From: Allobacillus halotolerans
GTDB lineage: Bacteria > Bacillota > Bacilli > Bacillales > Alkalibacillaceae
Assembly: GCF_028743495.1 (NCBI RefSeq)
Contig: NZ_CP117968.1
Reading direction: 5' to 3' (one strand)
DNA length: 64,000 nt
The notes under the pieces were generated by a model that saw nothing but the letters and a program-made list of their open reading frames with translations, ran no database searches and was not told where the DNA came from. Below are positions 51,536 through 64,000 of the stretch, one piece after another. How positions within the stretch are numbered: position 1 is the first letter of the stretch; each line of letters starts with the position of its first letter. The position numbers were made by a program, and so were the translations under genes.

Positions 51536-52467
51536 ACTTATCTGTAAATTTACCTGGATTATCCATGAAGAATCCGATTATGCCTGCATCTGGGTGTTTT
51601 GGATTCGGACATGAATATAGTTCATTTTTCGATTTAAGTACATTAGGTGCCGTCATGATGAAATCCGCTACTAAATATGAGCGGTTAGGTAACCCAACAC
51701 CTCGTGTTGCAGAAACATCTTCAGGAATGCTTAATGCCATCGGTCTACAAAACCCTGGCGTAGTAAAAATTATTGAATCAGAAGTTCCTTTTCTCGCAAC
51801 TTATGATACATGTGTGATCGCCAATATCGCGGGTAGTTCGGTTGAAGAATATGAATATGTCGCCAAATCATTTAATCAAACTGACCATGTAGATGCACTC
51901 GAATTAAACATTTCTTGTCCCAATGTAAAAGAAGGTGGAATTCAATTTGGAACGGATCCTTACATGGCGGCTTATGTTACAGAAACCGTAAAAAAAGCAA
52001 CAAATCTACCGGTCTATGTGAAGCTATCTCCAAATGTCACAGATATTGTAGCAATCGCAAAAGCCGTTGAATCAGCAGGAGCAGATGGCTTGTCCATGAT
52101 TAACACGCTAACCGGGATGCGAATGCACCTTCCAAGTCAAAAGCCTTTAATTGCAAATAAAACGGGCGGCTTATCCGGCCCAGCAATAAAACCAATCGCC
52201 ATTCGAATGATTTATGAAGTGAAACAACAAGTATCCATTCCGATCATTGGTATGGGAGGAATTGCTAGCGCAGAGGATGTTTTAGAATTTATTTTAGCTG
52301 GAGCCAATGCTGTTGCAATAGGAACAGCAAATTTTAATAACCCCTTAATTTGTCCAGAAATTATTAATGAGCTACCAAACGTTTTAAATAAATATGGTTT
52401 TAACTCAATTAACGAAGCCGTTGGAAAGGGGATTATTCATGAACCAGCCGATATATCTAGCTCTTGA
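51532..52467 (+). CDS. pyrD: Dihydroorotate dehydrogenase B (NAD-type) catalytic subunit
   Basis: 311-residue FMN protein of class 1B, which works with PyrK. The catalytic Cys lies in LNISCPNVKEGGIQFG (near residue 128), with VKLSPNVTDI and IGMGGIASAEDVLEF binding FMN phosphate. GGAGG precedes the ATG. Overlaps pyrF by 29 bp. Confidence 0.95.
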   Translation: MNLSVNLPGLSMKNPIMPASGCFGFGHEYSSFFDLSTLGAVMMKSATKYERLGNPTPRVAETSSGMLNAIGLQNPGVVKIIESEVPFLATYDTCVIANIAGSSVEEYEYVAKSFNQTDHVDALELNISCPNVKEGGIQFGTDPYMAAYVTETVKKATNLPVYVKLSPNVTDIVAIAKAVESAGADGLSMINTLTGMRMHLPSQKPLIANKTGGLSGPAIKPIAIRMIYEVKQQVSIPIIGMGGIASAEDVLEFILAGANAVAIGTANFNNPLICPEIINELPNVLNKYGFNSINEAVGKGIIHEPADISSS

Positions 52468-53143
52468 TTTTCCAACATGGGCAGTAACCGAAAATTTTTT
52501 AATGATCAATCAACTGCAAGGCGTGCCCGTTAAAGTAGGTATGGAACTATTTTATCATGAAGGTCCTTCCATTATTGAAAAACTGAAAGAAAATAATCAT
52601 CCGATCTTTCTAGACTTAAAACTTCACGATATTCCAACCACCGTTAAACGTGCTATGCAAAATATAGCTTCACTTGAAGTAGATCTTGTTAATGTCCATG
52701 CGCTCGGTGGCAGTAAAATGATTGAATATGCAAAAGAAGGATTGCTATCAACAAACGGTTCTAAACAAACAAAATTAATTGCTGTAACTATACTGACATC
52801 AATGGAACAAACGATGATGAATCATGATTTAAACATCGAAGGAAATGTACTAGAGCAAACAGGCCGGCTGGCATACCTGTCAAAACAACACGGAGCAGAT
52901 GGTGTCGTATGTTCGGCGCACGAATCAACATCCATTAAAGAAAAATGCGGACAAGATTTTTTAACGGTCACACCCGGAATTCGATTAGAAAACTCAAGTA
53001 AAGACGATCAAAAAAGAGTCGCCACACCCAAATTCGCACGTGAACAAAAAGCTGATTACCTTGTAATCGGACGGAGTATCACAAGAGCAAAGAATCCTAA
53101 GGCAGCATATCAACAAGCATTGAGGGAGTTGAAGACAAAATGA
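52439..53143 (+). CDS. pyrF: Orotidine 5'-phosphate decarboxylase
   Basis: 234 residues, group I type. The catalytic Lys/Asp block DLKLHDIPTTVKRAM lies near residue 60, with LALDFPTW at the N-terminus and VIGRSITRAKNP at the phosphate-binding end. The ATG at 52439 is preceded by AAAGGGG and lies inside pyrD. It catalyses the final step to UMP. Confidence 0.94.
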   Translation: MNQPIYLALDFPTWAVTENFLMINQLQGVPVKVGMELFYHEGPSIIEKLKENNHPIFLDLKLHDIPTTVKRAMQNIASLEVDLVNVHALGGSKMIEYAKEGLLSTNGSKQTKLIAVTILTSMEQTMMNHDLNIEGNVLEQTGRLAYLSKQHGADGVVCSAHESTSIKEKCGQDFLTVTPGIRLENSSKDDQKRVATPKFAREQKADYLVIGRSITRAKNPKAAYQQALRELKTK

Positions 53144-53754
53144 ACCTAACGAAAGAAATTACAAAAGATTTACTTACAATAAGAGCTGTACAAATTGATC
53201 CACAAAACTATTTCACTTGGACTTCTGGAATTCAATCACCAATTTACTGTGATAATCGCCTCACCATGTCGTACCCGAATGTTAGAAATAAAATTACGAA
53301 TGCATTTATAAACATGGTTAATCAGCTTGATGTGAAACCTGATGTCATCGCTGGTTGTGCTACAGCAGGAATTCCACATGCTGCATGGCTTGCCAATGAG
53401 TTAAAATTACCCATGATATACGTTCGTGGATCAGCAAAAGAGCACGGAAAAGGAAATCAAATAGAAGGTAAACTTGAAAAAAATCAAAATGTGCTCGTTC
53501 TTGAAGACTTAATTTCGACAGGAGGCTCAGCTCTAAATACGGTCAATGCGATAAAGGAAAGTGAAGCTCATGTTCTTAGTGTTTTCGCTATATTTACATA
53601 TGGGTTAAATAAAGCTGCTAAGCAGTTCGCTGAGGAGCAAGTGCCTTGTCAGACAATTACAAGTTTTGATCAGTTAGTAGATGCTTTAGTAAGCACTAGT
53701 AAAATTACACAGAAAGATAAAGACAGTCTTCTTAAGTGGCGAGGTTCTTTGTAG
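53140..53754 (+). CDS. pyrE: Orotate phosphoribosyltransferase
   Basis: 204-residue PRTase. The PRPP-binding loop reads VLVLEDLISTGGSALNTV (near residue 120), and the catalytic loop Lys lies in VRGSAKEHGKGNQIEG. The N-terminal FTWTSGIQSPIYCDNR is typical. It overlaps pyrF by 4 bp and is the last gene of the operon. No terminator follows: the 3' side runs within about 30 bp into the group II intron lying antisense. Confidence 0.95.
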   Translation: MNLTKEITKDLLTIRAVQIDPQNYFTWTSGIQSPIYCDNRLTMSYPNVRNKITNAFINMVNQLDVKPDVIAGCATAGIPHAAWLANELKLPMIYVRGSAKEHGKGNQIEGKLEKNQNVLVLEDLISTGGSALNTVNAIKESEAHVLSVFAIFTYGLNKAAKQFAEEQVPCQTITSFDQLVDALVSTSKITQKDKDSLLKWRGSL

Positions 53755-53784
53755 ATTAATTACTATCAGAATTTCTTTGTTTCA

Positions 53785-55671
53785 ATCGAGTAGGAGGAGG
53801 CTTCCAGCCTCCGTCCTCTCACACCACCGTACGTACCGTTCAGTATACGGCGGTTCAATAGCTTAAGTGTGCTTTCTCAAGGAGAATGTCTAAGTCTTTC
53901 AGACCTATCTTCTTGAGAATTTTAATTCCAATTGCTCTATGCAAGATATGGCTATTTGCAATACGCCAATATCCTTTTCGTGTATTTGCCCATTCCCATG
54001 CTTTCTGTTTTGGGATATTAAGCTTAAGCAAACTGTTGTAACGTGTCTTGACCTTTTTCCAGCGTTTCCATATGATTTGCCTTATTCTGCGTCTTAACCA
54101 TTGGTTAATTGCTTTGATATAGGTTTTCATATAGCTAATTCCATAGTAGTTAATCCAACCGGTTGTTACTTCATTGATTTCTTTGATGATATCGCGGATA
54201 TTTCCACTACGATTGCGCTTGGTAAGTTGTCTAAGCTTCTTCTCCAATTTTCTTTTTGATTTCAAGTGTGGGCGGAAGCCTACGCCCTTCTTAGTGACTT
54301 GTAAGCAGAAACCTAGAAACTTACGTTTCAATGGGCTTCCGACTTCACTTTTGTCACGATTGACTACAAGTTTTAGTTTCTTTTCCAAGAATTTGGTTAC
54401 GCTATCCATCACCCGATGGCCTGCTTTCTTTGATTTCACGTAAATGTTACAATCGTCGGCATAGCGGATGAATCGGTGCCCGCGTTTCTCTAATTCCTTA
54501 TCCAGTTGGTCAAGATAGATATTACTTAGTATTGGAGAAAGGTTACCACCTTGTGGGCATCCGATTTCAGTCGGGTAAACTTCTCCATCTATCGAGACTC
54601 CACTTCTAAGAAACTTACGGATAAGACGAAAGACTGTAGGATCCTTGATATGTTCTTCGACATGGTACATCAGTTTATCGTGATTTACCGTATCAAAGTA
54701 TTGTTTCATATCAATATCAACTACTGTACGATAACCGTCTTCGTAATACTCTTTTGCTCTTTTCATGGCGTCATGAGCACTTCTTCTTGGTCTAAATCCA
54801 AAACTCAAGTCAGAAAAAGTTGGGTCAACCACCATTTCTATGACTTGTGAAATGGCTTGTTGTACAAATCTGTCTGTGACTGTTGGAACACCTAGTTTCC
54901 TTTTTGACCCATCTTCCTTGTCAATTAGCACACGTTTTACAGGTTTCGGTTCGTATGAACCGTCTCTTATTTGGGAGATAATGGACTTCTTGTTCATAAC
55001 TAAATGTCCAAGGAGTTGTTCCACTTCCATCTCGTCAATACCTGCTGAGCCTTTATTGGACTTTACTCTCTTGTAAGCACGATTCAAGTTATCATGGCTC
55101 ACAATTTTATCAATAAGATTGTACACACCATCTTTTCTCTCAGTTTCACCGCAAGAAATACTACACACTCCCCCATTACCTTCGGACTCCATCCTATTCT
55201 CCTGTGGGTAGTCGCCTTCAAGCGTTGTCTGTGATTGTTGCATTCCTTACACCTCCACTGTTTCCAAGATTACTAAAGTTCAGCCCTTCATCCATGAGGA
55301 TTACTATGGCTTCTGCTGACTTCTTACAATTCATCAGGGCATCACTGCCTTGATTGTTCCTGTGGGAAATTCCTTCCCTCTTGTCGGGAACCCTTGTAAG
55401 ACCTCCCCGGGTAAGAGCTATAACCTTCCTCCCATGTAGCCGCTGTATTTACTGTATGGAACTCGGGCAGTATTGGACTTTGTTTTGTTAAGCAAACTCG
55501 TCCGTTCCAATTCAGCCTTATATACAGTTCCTGTTTGTCAGCTCGGGATTTTGCCTCCGGCTTCCTTCAGATTCCACCTCACGGTGGACACCCTTGCCAT
55601 TGGCTAACAGTTCCTACTGCCAAGCCTGTAGTGGACTTTCACCACCAAGTTATAGCCCATGCCGGGCGCAC
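53785..55671 (-). mobile_element. Group II intron with reverse transcriptase
   Basis: On the minus strand the intron begins GTGCGCCCGGCATGGGC (5' end at 55671), the typical GUGYG start. About 430 nt of structured RNA come before the RT gene. Domain V lies at 53822-53855 and folds perfectly: CCGCCGTATACT, loop GAAC, GGTA, bulge CG, TACGGTGG. A domain VI stem (GGAGGCTGGAAGCCTCC) follows. The 3' end is near 53785, in CTACTCGAT; the exact base is uncertain. It is inserted directly behind the rlmD terminator hairpin, the target preference known for class C introns, though I do not assign the class. Confidence 0.9.
53855..55243 (-). CDS. ltrA: Group II intron reverse transcriptase/maturase
   Basis: 462 residues. 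The RT domain starts with NLNRAYKRVKSNKGSAGIDEM and KRKLGVPTVTDRFVQQAI, and has GFRPRRSAHDAM, CPQGGNLSPILSNIYLD and the active site FIRYADDCNIYV (YADD near residue 275). The maturase (X) region follows (TRKGYWRIANSHILHRAI). There is no C-terminal HNH endonuclease domain. The frame is intact, with GGAGG before the ATG. It helps the intron splice and move by retrohoming. Confidence 0.95.
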   Translation of the reverse strand: MQQSQTTLEGDYPQENRMESEGNGGVCSISCGETERKDGVYNLIDKIVSHDNLNRAYKRVKSNKGSAGIDEMEVEQLLGHLVMNKKSIISQIRDGSYEPKPVKRVLIDKEDGSKRKLGVPTVTDRFVQQAISQVIEMVVDPTFSDLSFGFRPRRSAHDAMKRAKEYYEDGYRTVVDIDMKQYFDTVNHDKLMYHVEEHIKDPTVFRLIRKFLRSGVSIDGEVYPTEIGCPQGGNLSPILSNIYLDQLDKELEKRGHRFIRYADDCNIYVKSKKAGHRVMDSVTKFLEKKLKLVVNRDKSEVGSPLKRKFLGFCLQVTKKGVGFRPHLKSKRKLEKKLRQLTKRNRSGNIRDIIKEINEVTTGWINYYGISYMKTYIKAINQWLRRRIRQIIWKRWKKVKTRYNSLLKLNIPKQKAWEWANTRKGYWRIANSHILHRAIGIKILKKIGLKDLDILLEKAHLSY

Positions 55672-55673
55672 TT

Positions 55674-55703
55674 AAAAAAGGAACACCTAAGATATAGGTG
55701 TTC
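55674..55703 (-). terminator. Terminator of rlmD, adjacent to the intron
   Basis: Minus strand GGAACACCT / AGGTGTTCC with a loop and six T. The intron 5' end follows after TTTTTTAA. The symmetric flanks suggest it once also ended the pyr operon from the other side. Confidence 0.85.
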
Positions 55704-55719
55704 CTTTTACAACTACCGT

Positions 55720-57108
55720 TTACTCTTTCAACTGCAATAAAGAAACCAACTCCACATGCACTGTATGAGGGAAAAGATCAACTGGTTGAACTGTTACTAA
55801 TTCATAACCAAATGGTGTTAACTCTGTTATATCTGCAGCAAATGATTCCGGGTTACAAGAGACATAAACGATTCTTTTCGGTTGTGCACGCCCAATGCGG
55901 CGCATAACTTTTCCACCAGCCCCAGATCGAGGTGGATCGACCAACAATAAATCAGGTTGGCCAAACTGCTCTCTTACTTCATCAATGCCATTACGCGCAT
56001 TATTTGCTAAGAAATACGTATTATGAACATCATTCTCTGTTGCATTACGTTTCGCAGATTCAATTGAGCTCTCAACGATCTCGACTCCTGCTAACGATTT
56101 CACTTGCTTCGCAAATGGTAGGGAAAACGTTCCAACCCCACAAAACAAATCAAACATCGTTTCATCAGCTTGCGGCTTACCGACTTCAAGAGCCAGTTCA
56201 ACTAACTTCTCTGCTTGTTTAGGATTCGTTTGGAAAAATGTATTCCACCATAAACGATATCGAAAACCAGCTAGTTCATCGTAAATGAAGTCTCTTCCTG
56301 CCAAAACAAATGTTTCTTCTGCTTGAATGCTGTCCGCCCATAAAGTGTTAACTAACCATAATAAGCTTTTTACATTTGGGTATTTCTCTGTGATTCGTTG
56401 AACCAGATTATCCACTTGATCTTTCAATTTACCATCTGGTCTGTCAGTTGCTACAAGTGCAAGCATAATCTCGCCTGTCGCAAACGATTGCCGAACCATC
56501 AGATGACGCAAAAGTCCTTCATGTTCTTCTTTTAAGTATCCTGGCAATTTATGTTCTTTCGCCCACTTCGATACTTCCAATGCGGCTTCAACCATATCAT
56601 TTCCCGCGATTAAACAAGTCTTCATATCGAACACTTTGCGGAAGTTTCCTTGTTCATGAAGCCCCATGTTCCCTTCTGGAGAAAATGTGAATTCCATCTT
56701 ATTACGATAATTCCACGGGGTTTCTGCACCAATCGTATTTTTAACTAAATCTGCATTAAAACCTTGTTCCTCTAACTGACGTTTCACGTAATCTGTTTTA
56801 TGATTTAGCTGTCCAGAATAGCTCCAATGCTGCCATACACAGCCGCCACAAATTTCAAAATGAGGACAGGGTGCTTCTACTCTTTCGGAGTTTGTTTTCA
56901 AAAATTCTGTCACATGTGCACGACTTCTTTTCTTCGTCGGTCGTTCAACTTGAACATGTACTTCCTCACCTGGGAGCGTTAGTGGTACATTTAATTTGAG
57001 CTTTTTTGGATTTCCTTGTTCATTCTCACGCCAAACAACTGCTTGTCCATTCCCTTTATGATCTAAATGATTAATTGTCGTATCAAAATAACGTTTTGGT
57101 TCAGTCAT
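55720..57108 (-). CDS. rlmD: 23S rRNA (uracil-C5)-methyltransferase
   Basis: 462 residues of the RumA/TrmA family. The N-terminal TRAM domain is followed by an iron-sulfur-type cysteine cluster CPHFEICGGCVWQHW (three Cys, near residue 80). The SAM domain has MFDLFCGVGTFSLPFA, LLLVDPPRSGAG and the catalytic motif IVYVSCNPESFAADI. B. subtilis has one such enzyme (YefA/RlmCD) for two 23S sites; which uridines are modified here is not readable. AAGTGAAAAGAG precedes the ATG. It lies directly after the rRNA operon. Confidence 0.92.
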   Translation of the reverse strand: MTEPKRYFDTTINHLDHKGNGQAVVWRENEQGNPKKLKLNVPLTLPGEEVHVQVERPTKKRSRAHVTEFLKTNSERVEAPCPHFEICGGCVWQHWSYSGQLNHKTDYVKRQLEEQGFNADLVKNTIGAETPWNYRNKMEFTFSPEGNMGLHEQGNFRKVFDMKTCLIAGNDMVEAALEVSKWAKEHKLPGYLKEEHEGLLRHLMVRQSFATGEIMLALVATDRPDGKLKDQVDNLVQRITEKYPNVKSLLWLVNTLWADSIQAEETFVLAGRDFIYDELAGFRYRLWWNTFFQTNPKQAEKLVELALEVGKPQADETMFDLFCGVGTFSLPFAKQVKSLAGVEIVESSIESAKRNATENDVHNTYFLANNARNGIDEVREQFGQPDLLLVDPPRSGAGGKVMRRIGRAQPKRIVYVSCNPESFAADITELTPFGYELVTVQPVDLFPHTVHVELVSLLQLKE

Positions 57109-57207
57109 TCTCTTTTCACTTCCTAAACAACTTAAATTTTAATCGGTAATGCCAATATATCATGAAATCAATATGTATTATAGAAATTACCATACAGATT
57201 CTGAAAC

Positions 57208-57244
57208 ATAAGAAAAGCTACTAGACACGTATGTGCTAGTAGCT
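57208..57244 (-). terminator. Terminator of the rRNA operon
   Basis: Minus strand AGCTACTAGCACATACGTGT continuing CTAGTAGCT forms a strong stem followed by TTTTCTTATG, just after 5S. Confidence 0.85.
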
Positions 57245-57251
57245 TCGAATT

Positions 57252-57367
<116 letters not shown>

Positions 57368-57429
57368 CAAATATGTTGTTGAAAGGCATATACCTTCAAA
57401 ACTAGATAAGAAGCAATACATCATCAAGT

Positions 57430-60359
<2,930 letters not shown>

Positions 60360-60511
60360 TACTTTGCGTGAAAAGACGCCTAAATCTTTTCGTTTCGATG
60401 CTTGCTTCTTATCTAGTTTTCAAGGTACATGGTTCTGAAAGATCTTTCGATCCTTCAAAACTAAACAAAATAGCGCTGAGTCGTATGTGGAATCAAAGTT
60501 CCACGTTTCAT

Positions 60512-62084
<1,573 letters not shown>

Positions 62085-62210
62085 TGTTTGATTGGCTTCA
62101 TAAAAAATTTCGTTTGTTTCTTTCCCAATCAAATAAGAAAGAAACCGAATTGACTTCAGGCTATTTTGTTTAGTTTTCAAGGTTCGAAATACTTTTGTTG
62201 CGTACTACTT

Positions 62211-62240
62211 AATATAGCACAGCTTCATTTGAATTGTCAA
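62211..62240 (-). promoter_or_regulatory. rRNA operon promoter P2
   Basis: Minus strand TTGACA (62235-62240), 18 bp spacer, TATATT (62211-62216), with TGC before the -10. Confidence 0.85.
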
Positions 62241-62281
62241 CAAAAAAGTTGGTATCTCTTGTTTTTTTGACAACAGAATCT

Positions 62282-62310
62282 ATTATACGGATTTAGTCGA
62301 TTCATGTCAA
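62282..62310 (-). promoter_or_regulatory. rRNA operon promoter P1
   Basis: Minus strand TTGACA (62305-62310), 17 bp spacer, TATAAT (62282-62287): full consensus. It lies 70 bp upstream of P2, the tandem arrangement usual for Bacillus rrn operons. Confidence 0.9.
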
Positions 62311-62328
62311 CGGCTTTTTAGAAGTTTT

Positions 62329-62640
62329 TTATTTGGATACGTCTCCGTCCCAATCAAGCATTCCGCCTTGCAGGTTTTTCACATTGTAACCTTGTTCTTC
62401 TAATTGTACTCCTGCTCTATTACTTCTTCCGCCAGATCGGCAAACCATTACATATTCTTTGTCTTTAGACAATTCACTAATGCGGGTTGGAATATCTCCT
62501 AGTTTAATATGTTTCGCTCCAGGAATAATTCCTTCCGCCACTTCATCATCTTCACGAACATCAATGATTTCTAAATCTGGTCGGTTCATCTCTTGCTTCA
62601 ATTGTTCTTTGTTTATTAAGTCGATTTTCTTATCTTCCAT
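62329..62640 (-). CDS. ytwF: Rhodanese-like domain protein
   Basis: 103 residues, a single rhodanese domain. The active-site loop reads MVCRSGGRSNRAG, with Cys near residue 67, and the N-terminal EIIDVREDDEVAEG is typical. It probably carries persulfide sulfur, but the partner is unknown. AAGGAGG precedes the ATG. B. subtilis YtwF likewise lies close to leuS. The rRNA promoters start directly behind its stop. Confidence 0.9.
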   Translation of the reverse strand: MEDKKIDLINKEQLKQEMNRPDLEIIDVREDDEVAEGIIPGAKHIKLGDIPTRISELSKDKEYVMVCRSGGRSNRAGVQLEEQGYNVKNLQGGMLDWDGDVSK

Positions 62641-62817
62641 CGAAAGTTCCTCCTTATGACGAAATGTATTCCTATTCTATATCCGAACCCGAGCTCATGT
62701 CAATAAAATACCACTTCCAATTTTTACTTCGTTATTCACAGCATCTATAGAAGAGAAATCTCTTCATATTAAATAATCACCCACTGTTCGACCTTTTATA
62801 CAAAACAGATTAAAACA

Positions 62818-62855
62818 AAATAAAACCAGCCAGATCTCAAGCAGACCTGACTGGT
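62818..62855 (-). terminator. Terminator of leuS
   Basis: Minus strand ACCAGTCAGGTCT / AGATCTGGCTGGT stem with a five-base loop, then TTTTATTTTG. Confidence 0.85.
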
Positions 62856-62865
62856 AGTATAAAGT

Positions 62866-64000
62866 TTAATTCGCTACAATATTGACGAGCTTCCCTGGTA
62901 CAGCGATGACTTTGCGTACCGTTTTTCCTTCAATCCATTCGTTGATTTTTTCATCAGCTAATGCGATTTTCTCTAGTTCTTCTTTCGTTGCATCTACTGG
63001 CACGGAAACTTTCGACCGAACTTTCCCCATGACTTGAAGTACAATTTCTACTGTATCTTCTGTCAACTTCCTTTCATCATACTCCGGCCATGTCGCATAC
63101 GTAATCGAATCCTCATGTCCGAGCAGTGACCATAGTTCTTCACCTAGATGTGGTGCGATTGGAGAAAGCATTTTGACAAAGCCTTCAACGTAGTTTTTCG
63201 GAATGACTTCAGCTTTGTAGCCTTCATTTACAAAGACCATCAATTGTGAGATTGCTGTATTAAAATGAAGGTTTTCATAATCCTCGGTAACTTTTTTCAC
63301 CGTTTCGTGATAAACCTTATCGAAGTTTTCATTCTCTTCGTCTTTCACAATTTCCTTCAAATTACCATCTTCGTCGACAAAGAGTCGCCAAACGCGATCA
63401 AGGAATCTTCTTGAACCGTCCAAACCATTCGTGCTCCAAGCAACGGATGCATCCAGTGGTCCCATGAACATTTCATAAAGACGTAGCGTATCTGCTCCGT
63501 GAGTATCAATAATATCGTCTGGGTTAACAACATTCCCTTTTGATTTACTCATTTTTTCGTTACCTTCACCTAAGATCATACCTTGGTTAAATAGCTTTTG
63601 GAAAGGTTCTTTTGTAGGGACAACGCCGATATCATATAAGAACTTATGCCAAAAACGAGCGTAAAGTAAATGCAGTACCGCGTGCTCGGCTCCACCGATA
63701 TAAATATCAACTGGAAGCCATTTCTTCATTTTTTCAAAGTCTGCCAATGCATCTTCATTATGAGGATCGATATAACGAAGATAATACCAACAGCTTCCTG
63801 CCCATTGAGGCATTGTGTTCGTTTCTAGACGCCCTTTTTTACCGGTTTCTTTGTCTGTGACTTCTAACCATTCTTTAATATTGGCTAATGGTGATTCCCC
63901 TGTACCTGATGGCTTTACTTCGTCTGTTTCCGGAAGAATTAATGGAAGATCTTCATCATCAAGTGCAGACATCGTTCCGTCTTCCCAGTGTACAATTGGA
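62866..64000 (-). CDS. leuS: Leucine--tRNA ligase, 3' part (cut by window edge)
   Basis: The C-terminal 377 residues are visible, and the frame continues beyond the window (…PIVHWEDGTMSALDDEDLP). It contains the late catalytic region PQWAGSCWYYLRYIDP and GAEHAVLHLLYARFWHKFL, the KMSKS signature in NEKMSKSKGNVVNPDD, and the anticodon-binding and C-terminal domains (WPEYDERKL, VQVNGK-type region present as LQVMGKVRSKVSVP). It charges tRNA-Leu in the cytoplasm. Terminator follows the stop. Confidence 0.96.
   Translation of the reverse strand, partial: PIVHWEDGTMSALDDEDLPLILPETDEVKPSGTGESPLANIKEWLEVTDKETGKKGRLETNTMPQWAGSCWYYLRYIDPHNEDALADFEKMKKWLPVDIYIGGAEHAVLHLLYARFWHKFLYDIGVVPTKEPFQKLFNQGMILGEGNEKMSKSKGNVVNPDDIIDTHGADTLRLYEMFMGPLDASVAWSTNGLDGSRRFLDRVWRLFVDEDGNLKEIVKDEENENFDKVYHETVKKVTEDYENLHFNTAISQLMVFVNEGYKAEVIPKNYVEGFVKMLSPIAPHLGEELWSLLGHEDSITYATWPEYDERKLTEDTVEIVLQVMGKVRSKVSVPVDATKEELEKIALADEKINEWIEGKTVRKVIAVPGKLVNIVAN

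Overview
This window reads as chromosome of a low-GC Gram-positive bacterium of the Bacillaceae, most likely a halophilic or halotolerant relative of the Halobacillus/Alkalibacillus group. The evidence is the Bacillus-type gene set and order (tyrS, acuABC, ccpA-motPS, aroA, ytxGHJ, murC, ytpQR, ytoPQ, ytnP-trmB-ytmP, ytlPQR, ytzG-ytgP/ytfP, ytwF-leuS), AGGAGG ribosome binding sites, a T-box leader, PyrR attenuators, sigma-B promoters, and a MotPS-type (sodium) flagellar stator. The genus is inferred from the general look of the 16S rRNA and was not tested.

Layout. 1-3.4 kb: the 5' part of a UPF0182 membrane protein, a 21-bp tandem repeat array, and tyrS behind a T-box. 3.5-9.3 kb: a class A penicillin-binding protein, then acuABC (control of acetyl-CoA synthetase and acetoin use). 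9.4-13.3 kb: motS, motP, ccpA and aroA, all on the minus strand. 13.6-20.3 kb: mntR, the general-stress operon ytxGHJ, an M29 aminopeptidase, murC, a DUF2512 protein, a 350-bp inverted-repeat element and a nicotinate phosphoribosyltransferase. 20.3-25.7 kb: ytpR, ytpQ, an EIIC-like membrane protein, a lipoprotein, ytoQ, ytoP and ytzB. 25.8-27.2 kb: an intact ISL3-family insertion sequence with 8-bp target duplications. 27.2-36.4 kb: ytnP, trmB, a second 21-bp array, ytmP, ytlR-ytlQ-ytlP, ytzG, ytgP and ytfP. 36.4-40 kb: a 52-bp repeat array and a GntR-regulated ABC transporter operon with three palindromic operators. 40-43.8 kb: exoA, pdxK, a DinB-like protein, a SnoaL-like protein, one intact Nudix gene and one frameshifted Nudix gene. 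43.9-53.8 kb: the pyrimidine operon pyrB-C-AA-AB-K-D-F-E behind a consensus promoter and two PyrR-type attenuators in tandem. 53.8-55.7 kb: a group II intron with a reverse transcriptase. 55.7-62.3 kb: rlmD and a complete 16S-23S-5S rRNA operon with two promoters. 62.3-64 kb: a rhodanese protein and the 3' part of leuS.

How the genes work together. The pyr genes encode every step from carbamoyl phosphate to OMP and UMP. The small subunit of carbamoyl-phosphate synthase, however, has lost both the nucleophilic cysteine and the catalytic histidine of its glutaminase site, so this enzyme probably uses free ammonia. pyrR and pyrP, which usually open this operon in Bacillus, are absent, although two PyrR-responsive leaders remain. 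ccpA, acuABC and a possible cre site link carbon catabolite control to acetate activation. Genes of translation and rRNA modification (tyrS, trmB, ytzG, rlmD, rRNA, leuS) and of cell-wall synthesis (PBP, murC, ytgP) make up much of the rest.

I saw no tRNA genes, CRISPR array, prophage, replication origin or obvious defence island. The accessory signals are the IS, the group II intron, and several families of intergenic repeats whose periods (21 and 52 bp) are near multiples of a DNA helical turn.
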